This document shows positions 1 through 5,734 of a stretch of DNA of 5,734 bases, piece by piece. How positions within the stretch are numbered: position 1 is the first letter of the stretch; every line of letters begins with the position of its first letter. A program made the translations under genes and the position numbers. The stretch comes from Caulobacteraceae bacterium (GTDB lineage: Bacteria; Pseudomonadota; Alphaproteobacteria; Caulobacterales; Caulobacteraceae). The notes beneath the pieces were generated by a model. That model had not been told where the DNA came from. It ran no database searches and saw nothing but the letters and a program-made list of their open reading frames with translations. The stretch is taken from the NCBI GenBank assembly GCA_028291305.1, contig JAQGII010000420.1, positions 1-5,734 on the forward strand, given 5' to 3'.

Positions 1-1
1 G

Positions 2-1672
2 AAGGCCGCCGGCCGAGGCAGGCTCGGCCAGGCCGATGTCGATTTCGAGGGCCGCCCCTGGCGGGCGAGCGCGTCGCGGCTGGACGAGGGGCGCACCCTG
101 CTGCGCCTGGCCGAGCCGGCCCAGGCCGCCGTCGCCGCTCCCGCCGCGGCCGCGCCCAAGACGGTCTCGCCGGTGGAGTTGGACGCCCTGGCCCAGGCCG
201 CGCCGTTCGGGGCCGCCCTGCTGGACGGCGCCGATCCCTTCTGCGCCGCCATCCTGGAAGCCAACCCCGCCCTGCGCGCCATGAGCGCCGAGCTGGCCGA
301 GCCGGGCCGCGCCTTCGGCGAGCTGATCGAGCCGGCCAGCCGCGTCGAGGCGGCGTCGCGCATCGCCGCCGGCCGCACCGGCGCCATCGAGGTCAAGTTG
401 GCGGGCGAGCCGGCGCGCACGGCGCACCTCTACCTGTCGGCGCTGGACGGCAAATCGCTGGTCTACCTGGTGGACGTGTCCGAGCAGAAGCAGCTGGAGC
501 TGCAGCTGGCCCAGTCGCAGAAGATGCAGGCCATCGGCCAGCTGGCCGGCGGCGTGGCGCACGACTTCAACAACCTGCTGACCGCCATCCAGCTGCGGCT
601 GGACGAGCTGCTGCACCGCCATCCGGTGGGCGATCCGTCCTACGAGGGCCTGAACGAGATCCGCCAGACCGGGGTGCGGGCGGCTGACCTGGTGCGCAAG
701 CTGCTGGCCTTCTCGCGCAAGCAGACCGTGCAGCGCGAGACGCTCGACCTGGGCGAGCTGATCAGCGAGTTCGAGGTGCTGCTGCGCCGGCTGCTTCGCG
801 AGGACGTGAAGCTCGAAACCGACTATGGCCGCAACCTGCCGCTGGTGCGCGCCGACAAGAGCCAGCTGGAAACTGCGGTCATGAACCTGGCCGTCAACGC
901 CCGCGACGCCATGCGCGGCCATGACCGCACGACCCCGGGCGTGGTGCGCATCCGCACCGCCCGCCTGAACCAGGCGGAGGCCCTGGCCCTGGGCTACACC
1001 GCCGCGCGCGAGGGCGACTGCGCCCTGATCGAGGTGGCCGACTCCGGCCCCGGCATCCCCGAGGCGGTGCGGGCCAAGATCTTCGAGCCCTTCTTCACCA
1101 CCAAGCCGGTCGGCGAGGGCACGGGCCTGGGCCTGGCCACGGTCTACGGCATTGTCAAACAGGCGGACGGCTGGATCCACGTGGAGAGCAAGGAGGGGGA
1201 GGGCGCGGCCTTCCGCATCTTCCTGCCGGTCTATGTCCCGCCGCTCAACGTGGCGCCGGTGGTCGAGGCGCCCAAGCCCAAGCCCGTGGCGCGCGACCTG
1301 TCCGGCGTGGGACGGATCCTGTTCGTGGAGGACGAGGATGCGGTGCGCGGCATCGCCGCCCGCCTGCTGCGCGCGCGGGGCTACGAGGTGATCGAGGCGG
1401 CCGACGGCGAACAGGCGCTGCTGCTGGCCGAGCAGTACGCGGGCAAGATCGACCTGCTGATCTCGGACGTGATCATGCCGGGGCTGGACGGCCCGACCCT
1501 GCTCAAGAAGGCGCGCAAGTTCCTCGGCGAGGCGCCGGTGATGTTCATCTCAGGCTATGCCGAGGCGGAGTTCTCGGACCTGCTGGAAGGCGAGACCGGG
1601 GTGACCTTCCTGCCCAAGCCGCTGGACATCAAGATCCTGGCCGAGCGGGTCAAGCAGCAACTGGTGGCTTAG
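2..1672 (+). CDS. cckA: CckA, cell-cycle hybrid sensor histidine kinase (5'-partial)
   Basis: The frame is open from the left edge to a TAG stop, giving 556 visible residues; the start lies outside the window. If the protein is as long as C. crescentus CckA (691 aa, from memory), about 135 residues are missing: the membrane segments and most of the first PAS domain. Visible parts (residues counted from base 2): the tail of a PAS-like domain (about 10-35), an Ala/Pro linker, a second PAS-like domain (about 58-160), and a DHp helix with H-box VAHDFNN and phospho-acceptor His187 (bases 560-562). The ATPase domain has an N-box (NLAVNARDA, about 295-303), G1 (DSGPGIP, from 347), an F-box (FEPFFTTK) and G2 (GEGTGLGLA). 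A C-terminal receiver (about 437-556) has the acidic EDED cluster at 443-446, phospho-acceptor Asp489 (bases 1466-1468), Ser517 and Lys539. In the known pathway CckA phosphorylates ChpT, then CtrA and CpdR, or acts as a phosphatase when bound to c-di-GMP. All catalytic residues are intact. Confidence 0.97.
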   Translation, partial: KAAGRGRLGQADVDFEGRPWRASASRLDEGRTLLRLAEPAQAAVAAPAAAAPKTVSPVELDALAQAAPFGAALLDGADPFCAAILEANPALRAMSAELAEPGRAFGELIEPASRVEAASRIAAGRTGAIEVKLAGEPARTAHLYLSALDGKSLVYLVDVSEQKQLELQLAQSQKMQAIGQLAGGVAHDFNNLLTAIQLRLDELLHRHPVGDPSYEGLNEIRQTGVRAADLVRKLLAFSRKQTVQRETLDLGELISEFEVLLRRLLREDVKLETDYGRNLPLVRADKSQLETAVMNLAVNARDAMRGHDRTTPGVVRIRTARLNQAEALALGYTAAREGDCALIEVADSGPGIPEAVRAKIFEPFFTTKPVGEGTGLGLATVYGIVKQADGWIHVESKEGEGAAFRIFLPVYVPPLNVAPVVEAPKPKPVARDLSGVGRILFVEDEDAVRGIAARLLRARGYEVIEAADGEQALLLAEQYAGKIDLLISDVIMPGLDGPTLLKKARKFLGEAPVMFISGYAEAEFSDLLEGETGVTFLPKPLDIKILAERVKQQLVA

Positions 1673-2157
1673 CCGCCGGCTTCTTCGGCCTGTTTCTTCT
1701 TCTTCTTGTCGTTGTCGGCGGTGCCCGCCGGGCATTCGCTGCTGAGGCGGTGGGCCGCGATCGAGGCGTTGATCGGGATGGCCAGGCCGCCCAGCATCAG
1801 CTTCAGGTGGCCGTCGAGGTTGAAGCTCTCGGCGCCATAGTCGCCGTCGACCTTGATGTGCGAGTGCAGGCCGCTGGAGTCGATGCACTCGCCTTCCAGG
1901 GTGGCGTGGCCGCCCTCCAGATGACGGGTGTCGTACTTGCAGGTGTAGTGGGGGTTGGACGGGCCGGTCAGGTAGGAGTTGATCTGCTCGCCCGAGACGC
2001 ATTTGCGCTCGGTCTTGGAGCTGGGGATGGGGAAGGTCACCTTGCTGGTGCTTTCCCAGTAGCCGGGCAGGATCGGGCCGTTGTCGGCGTCCACGGTCGA
2101 GGCGGTCAGGCCGACCAGGACGACCGAGGCGGCGGCGAGCAGGATCAGGCGCATCAT
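1669..2157 (-). CDS. Secreted DUF3617-type protein
   Basis: A 162-residue protein of unknown function that resembles the DUF3617 family of small exported proteobacterial proteins. The N-terminus is a signal peptide: MMR, a hydrophobic stretch (residues 4-18) and a plausible cleavage after VDA (24/25). The mature part opens with a PGYWES motif (31-36), like the PGxWE start typical of the family. It has four cysteines (53, 73, 91, 142), which could form two disulfides in the periplasm. The C-terminus is charged, with five consecutive lysines (151-155). I chose the start at 2157 because GGAG at 2166-2163 sits 5 nt upstream and the signal peptide then begins immediately; the adjacent ATG at 2154 is equally possible. 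An upstream in-frame ATG at 2184 would add nine Gly/Pro-rich residues before the signal peptide and is unlikely. The TAA stop overlaps the cckA stop in the opposite direction. No biochemical role can be inferred. Confidence 0.85.
   Translation of the reverse strand: MMRLILLAAASVVLVGLTASTVDADNGPILPGYWESTSKVTFPIPSSKTERKCVSGEQINSYLTGPSNPHYTCKYDTRHLEGGHATLEGECIDSSGLHSHIKVDGDYGAESFNLDGHLKLMLGGLAIPINASIAAHRLSSECPAGTADNDKKKKKQAEEAGG
1672..1707 (+). terminator. Possible weak intrinsic terminator for cckA
   Basis: Directly after the cckA stop, a short stem (GCCG at 1675-1678 with CGGC at 1686-1689, 7-nt loop; an alternative register uses GCCG at 1672-1675) is followed by a T-rich pyrimidine tract at 1691-1707. 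The stem is only 4 bp, so this is weak. The tract is also the Lys-codon run of the convergent gene, so its composition may simply reflect coding. Confidence 0.3.
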
Positions 2158-2162
2158 CGAAA

Positions 2163-2166
2163 CTCC
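2163..2166 (-). promoter_or_regulatory. Shine-Dalgarno site of the DUF3617-type gene
   Basis: GGAG on the minus strand lies 5 nt before the ATG at 2157 and 8 nt before the ATG at 2154. It supports a start at this ATG pair rather than the upstream ATG at 2184. Confidence 0.7.
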
Positions 2167-2175
2167 AGATATCCC

Positions 2176-2197
2176 TGGTCCCACGAGCCGGGAACCA
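2176..2197. repeat. Imperfect inverted repeat upstream of the DUF3617-type gene
   Basis: TGGTCCC (2176-2182) pairs with GGGAACCA (2190-2197) as 7 bp with one bulged A (2193) and a 7-nt loop. It lies 18 nt upstream of the start at 2157 and 9 nt from the Shine-Dalgarno site. It could be a protein-binding site or a hairpin in the leader transcript. It could also be chance in GC-rich DNA. Confidence 0.35.
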
Positions 2198-2229
2198 TGG
2201 CGGGCCCGTAAGGCCTGAAGATGGCGCCC

Positions 2230-2257
2230 TTGGCCGATTGTCCTGGCGTGGTAGGCT
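2230..2257 (+). promoter_or_regulatory. Candidate promoter for the IorAB-like operon
   Basis: A TTGGCC box (2230-2235) and a TAGGCT box (2252-2257) are 16 bp apart, matching the housekeeping -35 and -10 consensus only partly (4/6 and 3/6). A start of transcription near 2264 would leave a leader of about 28 nt. On the other strand TTGATG (2267-2262) and GACAAT (2242-2237) form an equally weak candidate for the DUF3617-type gene, with an overlong 19-bp spacer. Neither is firm. Confidence 0.25.
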
Positions 2258-2282
2258 CAGCCATCAAGAAGCACAATCCAGG

Positions 2283-2287
2283 GGAGG
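2283..2287 (+). promoter_or_regulatory. Shine-Dalgarno site of the IorA-like gene
   Basis: GGAGG within a purine-rich stretch (2281-2287) lies 4 nt before the ATG at 2292. It fixes the start there. An upstream in-frame GTG at 2238 would add 18 residues that do not resemble the family N-terminus. Confidence 0.8.
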
Positions 2288-2291
2288 CGGT

Positions 2292-2756
2292 ATGATCATC
2301 CTGACCGTCAACGGCAAGGCGCGATCCGTCGATACTGAGGCCGAAACGCCACTATTGTGGGTGCTTCGCGACGAGCTGGAGCTCACCGGCACCAAGTTCG
2401 GCTGCGGCATCGCCCAGTGCGGCGCCTGCACCGTGCATGTCGACGGGGTCGCCGTCCGCTCCTGCTCGATGCCGGTCGGTTCGGTGGCGGGCAAGTCGAT
2501 CACCACCATCGAGGGCCTGTCGCCCGACGCCAGCCACCCGGCCCAGCAGGCCTGGCTGATCGAAGACGTGCCCCAGTGCGGCTACTGCCAGTCCGGCCAG
2601 ATCATGGCCGCCGTTGCCTTCCTCAAGAAGAACCCCGTCCCGACCGACGCGGACATCGACAAGGGGATGACCAACATCTGCCGCTGCGGCACCTATCCGC
2701 GCATCAAGAAGGCCATCCATCGCGCCGCCGCGCTGATGGCCGGCCAGAAGAGCTGA
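2292..2756 (+). CDS. [2Fe-2S] subunit of a molybdenum hydroxylase (IorA-like)
   Basis: A 154-residue iron-sulfur electron-transfer subunit of the xanthine oxidase family, closest in memory to isoquinoline 1-oxidoreductase alpha subunit (IorA, about 150 aa). The N-terminal half is a plant-ferredoxin-type domain whose cluster ligands are Cys38, Cys43, Cys46 and Cys58, within CGIAQCGAC plus a later Cys. The C-terminal half is the four-helix domain with ligands Cys96, Cys99 (CGYC) and Cys130, Cys132 (CRC). All eight ligands are present. It relays electrons from the molybdenum centre in the large subunit encoded 4 nt downstream. It has no signal peptide of its own, so if the partner is exported by Tat it should cross the membrane folded and bound to it. 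There is no separate FAD subunit gene, as expected for IorAB-type two-subunit enzymes. Family assignment is firm; the substrate is not readable. Confidence 0.95.
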   Translation: MIILTVNGKARSVDTEAETPLLWVLRDELELTGTKFGCGIAQCGACTVHVDGVAVRSCSMPVGSVAGKSITTIEGLSPDASHPAQQAWLIEDVPQCGYCQSGQIMAAVAFLKKNPVPTDADIDKGMTNICRCGTYPRIKKAIHRAAALMAGQKS

Positions 2757-2760
2757 GCGC

Positions 2761-4983
2761 ATGAACGCCCCCCTCAAGGACGGCCGCCGCGCCAAATCCG
2801 GACTGTCCCGTCGCCAGGCGATCAGCGCCATGGTCAGCGCCGCCGGCGGCCTGGCCATCGGCGTGAACCTGCCCCGCAGCGCCTTCGCCGCCCCGGCCGG
2901 CGACCAGCCCAGGCCGATGGGCGGGCGCATCGAAAGCCCCGAGGCGGCCCATCCCGACGAGCTCAGCGCCTGGCTGGTGATCGATCCGGACAGCAGCGTC
3001 ACCATCCGCATCCCGCACAACGAACTGGGGCAGGGCACCTCCACCGCCCTGGCCATGATCGTCGCCGAGGAGCTGCACTGCGACTGGTCCAAGGTGAAAT
3101 GCGAATACGCCTCGGCCAACCGCAACCTGCGCGAGAAGGGCGTCTACCGCTCCATGACCACGGTCGGCAGCCAGGGGGTGCGCAGCTCCTGGGAGTTCCT
3201 GCAGCAGGCCGGGGCCAGCGGACGGGCCCGTCTGGTCGAGGCGGCCGCGCGGCGTTGGCAGTGCGACGCTTCGGAATGCAGCTGCGACAACGGCGTGATC
3301 GCGCACAAGGCGACCGGGCGCAGCCTGACCTATGGCCAGGTCTGCGCCGACGCCGCGGCGATCAAGCTGGACAGGGAGCCGAAGATCAAGACGTCGGACC
3401 AGTACCGGCTGGTGGGCAAGCCCACCCCCCGGCTGGACACGCCGGCCAAGCTGGACGGCTCGGCCAAGTTCGGCATCGACGCCCGCGTGCCGGGCATGGT
3501 CTACGCCGCGGTGATCGGCTGTCCGGTGCCGGGCGGCAAGGTCCGCAGCGTCGACGACAGCGCGCTCAAGGGCCGGCCGGGCATCCTCAAGGTGGTGCGG
3601 ATGGACGGCGCGGTGGCGGTGGCCGCCGACAAGTTCTGGCGCGCCAAGACGGCGGCCGACGATCTCAAGATCGAATGGGACACGGGAGCGGCGGGCAAGG
3701 TCGACCAGGCCCAGCTGGACCAGACCTACCGCGACGCCACCCTGGGCAAGATGGTCTCCGCCCGCAACGACGGCGATGCGGCCGCCGCCCTGGCCAAGCC
3801 TGGGGCCAAGCTGGTCGAGGCCCTGTACGAGGCGCCCTACCAGGCGCACGCGCCGATGGAGCCGCTCAACGCCACCGTGTGGCTGCAGCCCGACCGGCTG
3901 GACGTGTGGGTGTCGACCCAGTCGCCGCCGGCGGTGCTGATGGGGGCCGCCGAGGCCGCGGGCATCGCCCCGGACAAGGTGTTTGTGCACGTCAACTTCG
4001 TCGGCGGCGGGTTCGGCCGGCGCGCCGACGTCGACGAGACGCGCCAGGCCGTGGCGGTGGCCAAGGCTGTAGGCCGTCCGGTCAAGCTGGTGTGGACGCG
4101 CGAGCAGGACATGCTGCACGACCGCTTCCGTCCTCAGGCGGCGGCCCGGTTCAAGGCGGCGCTGACCCCGGACGGCAAGACCGACGCCGTGGAGGTCCGC
4201 ATCGGCGTGCCCTCCCTGCTGCGTTCGCTGGGGCGCGATCTGGGGCCCAGCGGCATGGAAGGCCCGGCCGTCGAGTGCATCGCTCCGACGGCCTACACCA
4301 TCCCCAACCTGTCGGTCGGGGCCAACCTGCTCAACACCCATGTGCCGGTGTCCTTCTGCCGCGGCGTGGGCTCGTCGCAGAACGGCTTCTTCATCGAGAG
4401 CTTCGTCGACGAACTGGCCCATGCCGCCGGGCAGGATCCCTACAGGTTCCGCCGCGCCCACCTGGCCAGGGCCGACTGGATCGGTGTGCTGGACATGCTG
4501 GCCGACAAGGTCGGCTGGACCCAGCCCATCGCCGCGGGCCGTGGCCGCGGCCTCGCGATCATGGAATGCTACGGCACCGTCACCGGCCAGGCGGCCGAGG
4601 TCACGGTCGACGCCAAGGGCAAGGTCAAGGTGGACCGCATGGTGGTGGTGATGGACTGCCATCACGCCGCCAACCCCAACACGATCCACCAGCAGATGGA
4701 GGGCGGCGCCCTGTTCGGCCTGACCCAGACCCTGTTCGGCCAGATCACCTTCAAGGACGGCGCGGCCGAACAGACCAATTTCCACACCTACCGGCCGGTG
4801 CGCATGGCCGAGACGCCGGTGATCGAGACCTATCTGCACCTGTCGGGCGGGCCCAAATGGGGCGGCATCGGCGAGCCGGGGGTGGGTCCGACCCCGCCGG
4901 CGATCTGCAACGCCGTGTTCGCCGCAACAGGCAAGCGGGTCCGCCGGCTGCCCCTGGCATCCGTGGACTTGACCAAACTCTGA
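2761..4983 (+). CDS. Molybdopterin-binding large subunit of a molybdenum hydroxylase (IorB-like), Tat-exported
   Basis: A 740-residue catalytic subunit of the xanthine oxidase family, IorB type. The N-terminus is a twin-arginine signal: SRRQAIS with Arg17-Arg18, a hydrophobic stretch (19-35), and a likely cleavage after AFA (43/44). Next comes an N-terminal molybdopterin-binding part (about 65-200), then the hammerhead domain typical of the family (about 222-306, starting TPRLDTPAKLDG). The main cofactor-binding region includes HAPMEP (363-368), GGGFGRR (415-421) and a RGVGSSQNGFFIESF segment (534-548). Near the end GGIGEPGVGP carries Glu705, the expected catalytic base. The enzyme should hydroxylate an N-heteroaromatic or aldehyde using water. 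Isoquinoline is only the namesake; the substrate cannot be told from sequence. The start follows the stop of the [2Fe-2S] gene by 4 nt with only a weak purine-rich site, which suggests translational coupling. No maturation factor (XdhC type) or cytochrome partner is in the window. Confidence 0.95.
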   Translation: MNAPLKDGRRAKSGLSRRQAISAMVSAAGGLAIGVNLPRSAFAAPAGDQPRPMGGRIESPEAAHPDELSAWLVIDPDSSVTIRIPHNELGQGTSTALAMIVAEELHCDWSKVKCEYASANRNLREKGVYRSMTTVGSQGVRSSWEFLQQAGASGRARLVEAAARRWQCDASECSCDNGVIAHKATGRSLTYGQVCADAAAIKLDREPKIKTSDQYRLVGKPTPRLDTPAKLDGSAKFGIDARVPGMVYAAVIGCPVPGGKVRSVDDSALKGRPGILKVVRMDGAVAVAADKFWRAKTAADDLKIEWDTGAAGKVDQAQLDQTYRDATLGKMVSARNDGDAAAALAKPGAKLVEALYEAPYQAHAPMEPLNATVWLQPDRLDVWVSTQSPPAVLMGAAEAAGIAPDKVFVHVNFVGGGFGRRADVDETRQAVAVAKAVGRPVKLVWTREQDMLHDRFRPQAAARFKAALTPDGKTDAVEVRIGVPSLLRSLGRDLGPSGMEGPAVECIAPTAYTIPNLSVGANLLNTHVPVSFCRGVGSSQNGFFIESFVDELAHAAGQDPYRFRRAHLARADWIGVLDMLADKVGWTQPIAAGRGRGLAIMECYGTVTGQAAEVTVDAKGKVKVDRMVVVMDCHHAANPNTIHQQMEGGALFGLTQTLFGQITFKDGAAEQTNFHTYRPVRMAETPVIETYLHLSGGPKWGGIGEPGVGPTPPAICNAVFAATGKRVRRLPLASVDLTKL

Positions 4984-4999
4984 AAGCCCAGGCCGGAGC

Positions 5000-5320
5000 C
5001 TAGACCTTGGTGTCGACCACCTGCCCGGCCGAATAGTCGGGACGGCCGGCGATCTTGACCACTTCCTCGCGCGGGATCTGCACCAGCACCGCGCCGGTCG
5101 CCCGGTCGAGGATGGTGTAGATGAACACGCCCGTCTGGGCGCCTTCCTTGATCACGAGACGTTGCTCGGAGTCTCCCGAGGTTTGCGACGAGGACGAGGC
5201 GGTCGAGGACGTCGTGGCGGACGTCTTCGAGGGCGCCTTGGTCGCCGGCGGGGGCAGCGGATTGAGCTGAGCGCCGACCAGGTCGGCCGGAACGGTGGTC
5301 AGTTGGGTGATGGTGCTCAT
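5000..5320 (-). CDS. FlaG-like flagellar protein
   Basis: A 106-residue protein with two parts. The N-terminal half (about 21-53) is a disordered-looking linker rich in Pro, Ser and Thr. The C-terminal half (about 54-106) resembles the FlaG family: a beta segment GVFIYTI (64-70), then LDRATGAVLVQIPREEVVKI (71-90), matching the family pattern of a 'D-x-x-TG-x-V-x-x-QIP-x-EE' turn. It has no signal peptide, transmembrane segment or cysteine. It lies just downstream of a flagellin gene on the same strand, the usual place for FlaG, which in other bacteria affects filament length. The ATG at 5320 is the only sensible start; a weak GAAG lies 5 nt upstream. The gene converges on the molybdoenzyme operon with 16 nt between stops. 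The FlaG assignment rests on the short motif and context. The symbol is left out because flaG has been used differently in Caulobacter. Confidence 0.75.
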   Translation of the reverse strand: MSTITQLTTVPADLVGAQLNPLPPPATKAPSKTSATTSSTASSSSQTSGDSEQRLVIKEGAQTGVFIYTILDRATGAVLVQIPREEVVKIAGRPDYSAGQVVDTKV

Positions 5321-5329
5321 CTGGGCTTC

Positions 5330-5350
5330 AGCCGGGGTTCAAGTCCGGCT
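5330..5350 (-). promoter_or_regulatory. Hairpin in the leader of the FlaG-like gene
   Basis: AGCCGG at 5330-5335 pairs perfectly with CCGGCT at 5345-5350 (6 bp, 9-nt loop). In the minus-strand transcript it ends 9 nt before the start codon, over the region where a ribosome binds. It could slow translation or be a second downstream element of the flagellin terminator. The function is inferred. Confidence 0.4.
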
Positions 5351-5368
5351 CTCCGATCAGGCGGAATG

Positions 5369-5397
5369 GGCGGCGGAGGGACGAGCCCTCCGCCGCC
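5369..5397 (-). terminator. Probable transcription terminator of the flagellin gene
   Basis: A perfect 12-bp GC-rich stem (5369-5380 with 5386-5397) with a 5-nt loop starts 8 nt after the flagellin stop codon. No run of T follows on either strand, so it is not a textbook intrinsic terminator. Strong stems without U-tracts are common in GC-rich genomes and may also protect the 3' end of an abundant mRNA. Position and symmetry make this the clearest secondary structure in the window. Confidence 0.65.
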
Positions 5398-5405
5398 GTC
5401 CGCGA

Positions 5406-5734
5406 TTAACGGAACAGAGAGAGCACGCTGCTGCTGGACGCGTTGGCGATGGCGAGCGACTGAATGCCCAGCTGCTGCTTTGTCTGCAGCGCCTGGAGCT
5501 TGGCGCTTTCCGAAGCCATGTCGGCGTCCACCAGGTTGGAGATGCCCGTCGTCAGCGAGTTTTGCAGGCTGCCGACGAACTGCAGGTGGCTGGCCAGGGC
5601 GTTGGAACCGGTCCCGAGCTTGGTCAGGGCGGTGTTCACGCTGGTCAGGTTGGTGTTGATGGTGGCGATGTAGGCCGAGGCCGTCGCCGCCGAGGTGAAC
5701 GAGGCCGTGGCCGACAGGGTGACGTTGCTGCCGC
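5406..5734 (-). CDS. Flagellin, C-terminal part (5'-partial)
   Basis: The frame stays open from the right edge (first whole codon at 5732) to a TAA at 5408-5406, giving 108 visible residues; the N-terminal part and start are outside the window. The visible part is the conserved flagellin C-terminus. It opens with a Ser/Thr/Ala-rich stretch, then a D1 helix with the NTALTKLGTGSNALASHL segment. The signature LVDADMASESAKLQALQTKQ follows, and the D0 helix ends in SVLSLFR. This end packs in the filament core and is also recognised during export by the FliS or FlaF-type system. The ending matches the Caulobacter style, finishing SLF plus a basic residue. Which paralogue it is cannot be told, because Caulobacter genomes carry several near-identical flagellins. 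An internal GTG at 5639 is a valine codon, not a start. Confidence 0.95.
   Translation of the reverse strand, partial: GSNVTLSATASFTSAATASAYIATINTNLTSVNTALTKLGTGSNALASHLQFVGSLQNSLTTGISNLVDADMASESAKLQALQTKQQLGIQSLAIANASSSSVLSLFR

Noticed and set aside
173..175. GTG as a possible start for the histidine kinase.
   Set aside because: The frame is open upstream to the window edge with PAS-like sequence, and CckA is a longer membrane protein, so this is an internal valine codon.
1750..2211. Open frame on the plus strand opposite the DUF3617-type gene.
   Set aside because: It is Gly/Val/Asp-rich with no recognisable domain, whereas the minus-strand frame has a signal peptide, ribosome site and family motifs.
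2222..2235. A sigma-54-like TGGC...TTGGC element upstream of the IorAB-like operon.
   Set aside because: The spacing between the GG and GC elements does not fit the sigma-54 consensus.
2704..4839. A very long open frame (711 codons) on the minus strand opposite the molybdenum large subunit, and another of 634 codons on the plus strand at 3099-5003.
   Set aside because: Both are His/Arg/Gly/Ala-rich shadows produced by GC-rich codons of the real gene; neither shows a domain, and the true frame contains all expected motifs.
4989..5003. A small inverted repeat (AGGC...GCCT) between the molybdoenzyme operon and the FlaG-like gene.
   Set aside because: Only a 4-bp stem with no following T-tract; too weak to call a terminator.
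5169..5173. GANTC (CcrM methylation) sites, for example here, at 1040-1044 and at 1877-1881.
   Set aside because: Those seen lie inside coding regions and their number is not remarkable; none was found in the intergenic regions, so no regulatory meaning is claimed.
5281..5359. A tRNA-like stretch on the plus strand: a GGTTCAAGTCC T-loop-like segment and six end pairs between 5281-5286 and 5353-5358.
   Set aside because: The T-arm loop has 9 nt rather than 7, no proper anticodon arm or D-arm can be drawn, there is no CCA, and most of it lies in the start of the FlaG-like gene.

Overview
The window is GC-rich, uses third-position G/C heavily and has short intergenic gaps. Its first gene reads as CckA, the cell-cycle hybrid histidine kinase of alphaproteobacteria. 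Its H-box, ATPase and receiver regions match what I recall of Caulobacter crescentus CckA almost word for word. With a flagellin at the other end, this points to a chromosomal segment from Caulobacter or a close relative in the Caulobacterales (for example Phenylobacterium). I saw no insertion sequence, phage gene, CRISPR array, tRNA or rRNA.

Layout, left to right: (1) 2-1672, plus strand: the C-terminal four-fifths of cckA, cut by the left edge. (2) 1669-2157, minus strand: a small secreted DUF3617-type protein that converges on cckA, the two stop codons overlapping. (3) 2158-2291: a divergent intergenic region holding two well-placed Shine-Dalgarno sites, an imperfect inverted repeat and weak promoter candidates. 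(4) 2292-4983, plus strand: a two-gene operon for a molybdenum hydroxylase of the isoquinoline 1-oxidoreductase (IorA/IorB) type. It comprises a two-cluster [2Fe-2S] subunit and a Tat-exported molybdopterin subunit, 4 nt apart. (5) 5000-5320, minus strand: a small FlaG-like protein. (6) 5321-5405: a short gap with a strong GC hairpin (probable flagellin terminator) and a second hairpin in the leader of the FlaG-like gene. (7) 5406-5734, minus strand: the C-terminal 108 residues of a flagellin, cut by the right edge.

Functionally there are three unrelated blocks. CckA acts at the inner membrane and feeds phosphate through ChpT to CtrA and CpdR, which in Caulobacter also governs flagellar gene expression. 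The IorAB-like pair should form a periplasmic molybdoenzyme oxidising an unknown N-heterocycle or aldehyde, passing electrons to an acceptor not encoded here. The flagellin and FlaG-like gene belong to the flagellar filament.

I found no convincing undescribed system. The observations most worth checking are the structured leader of the FlaG-like gene, a possible cckA terminator built into the Lys codons of the convergent gene, and the missing redox partner of the molybdoenzyme.
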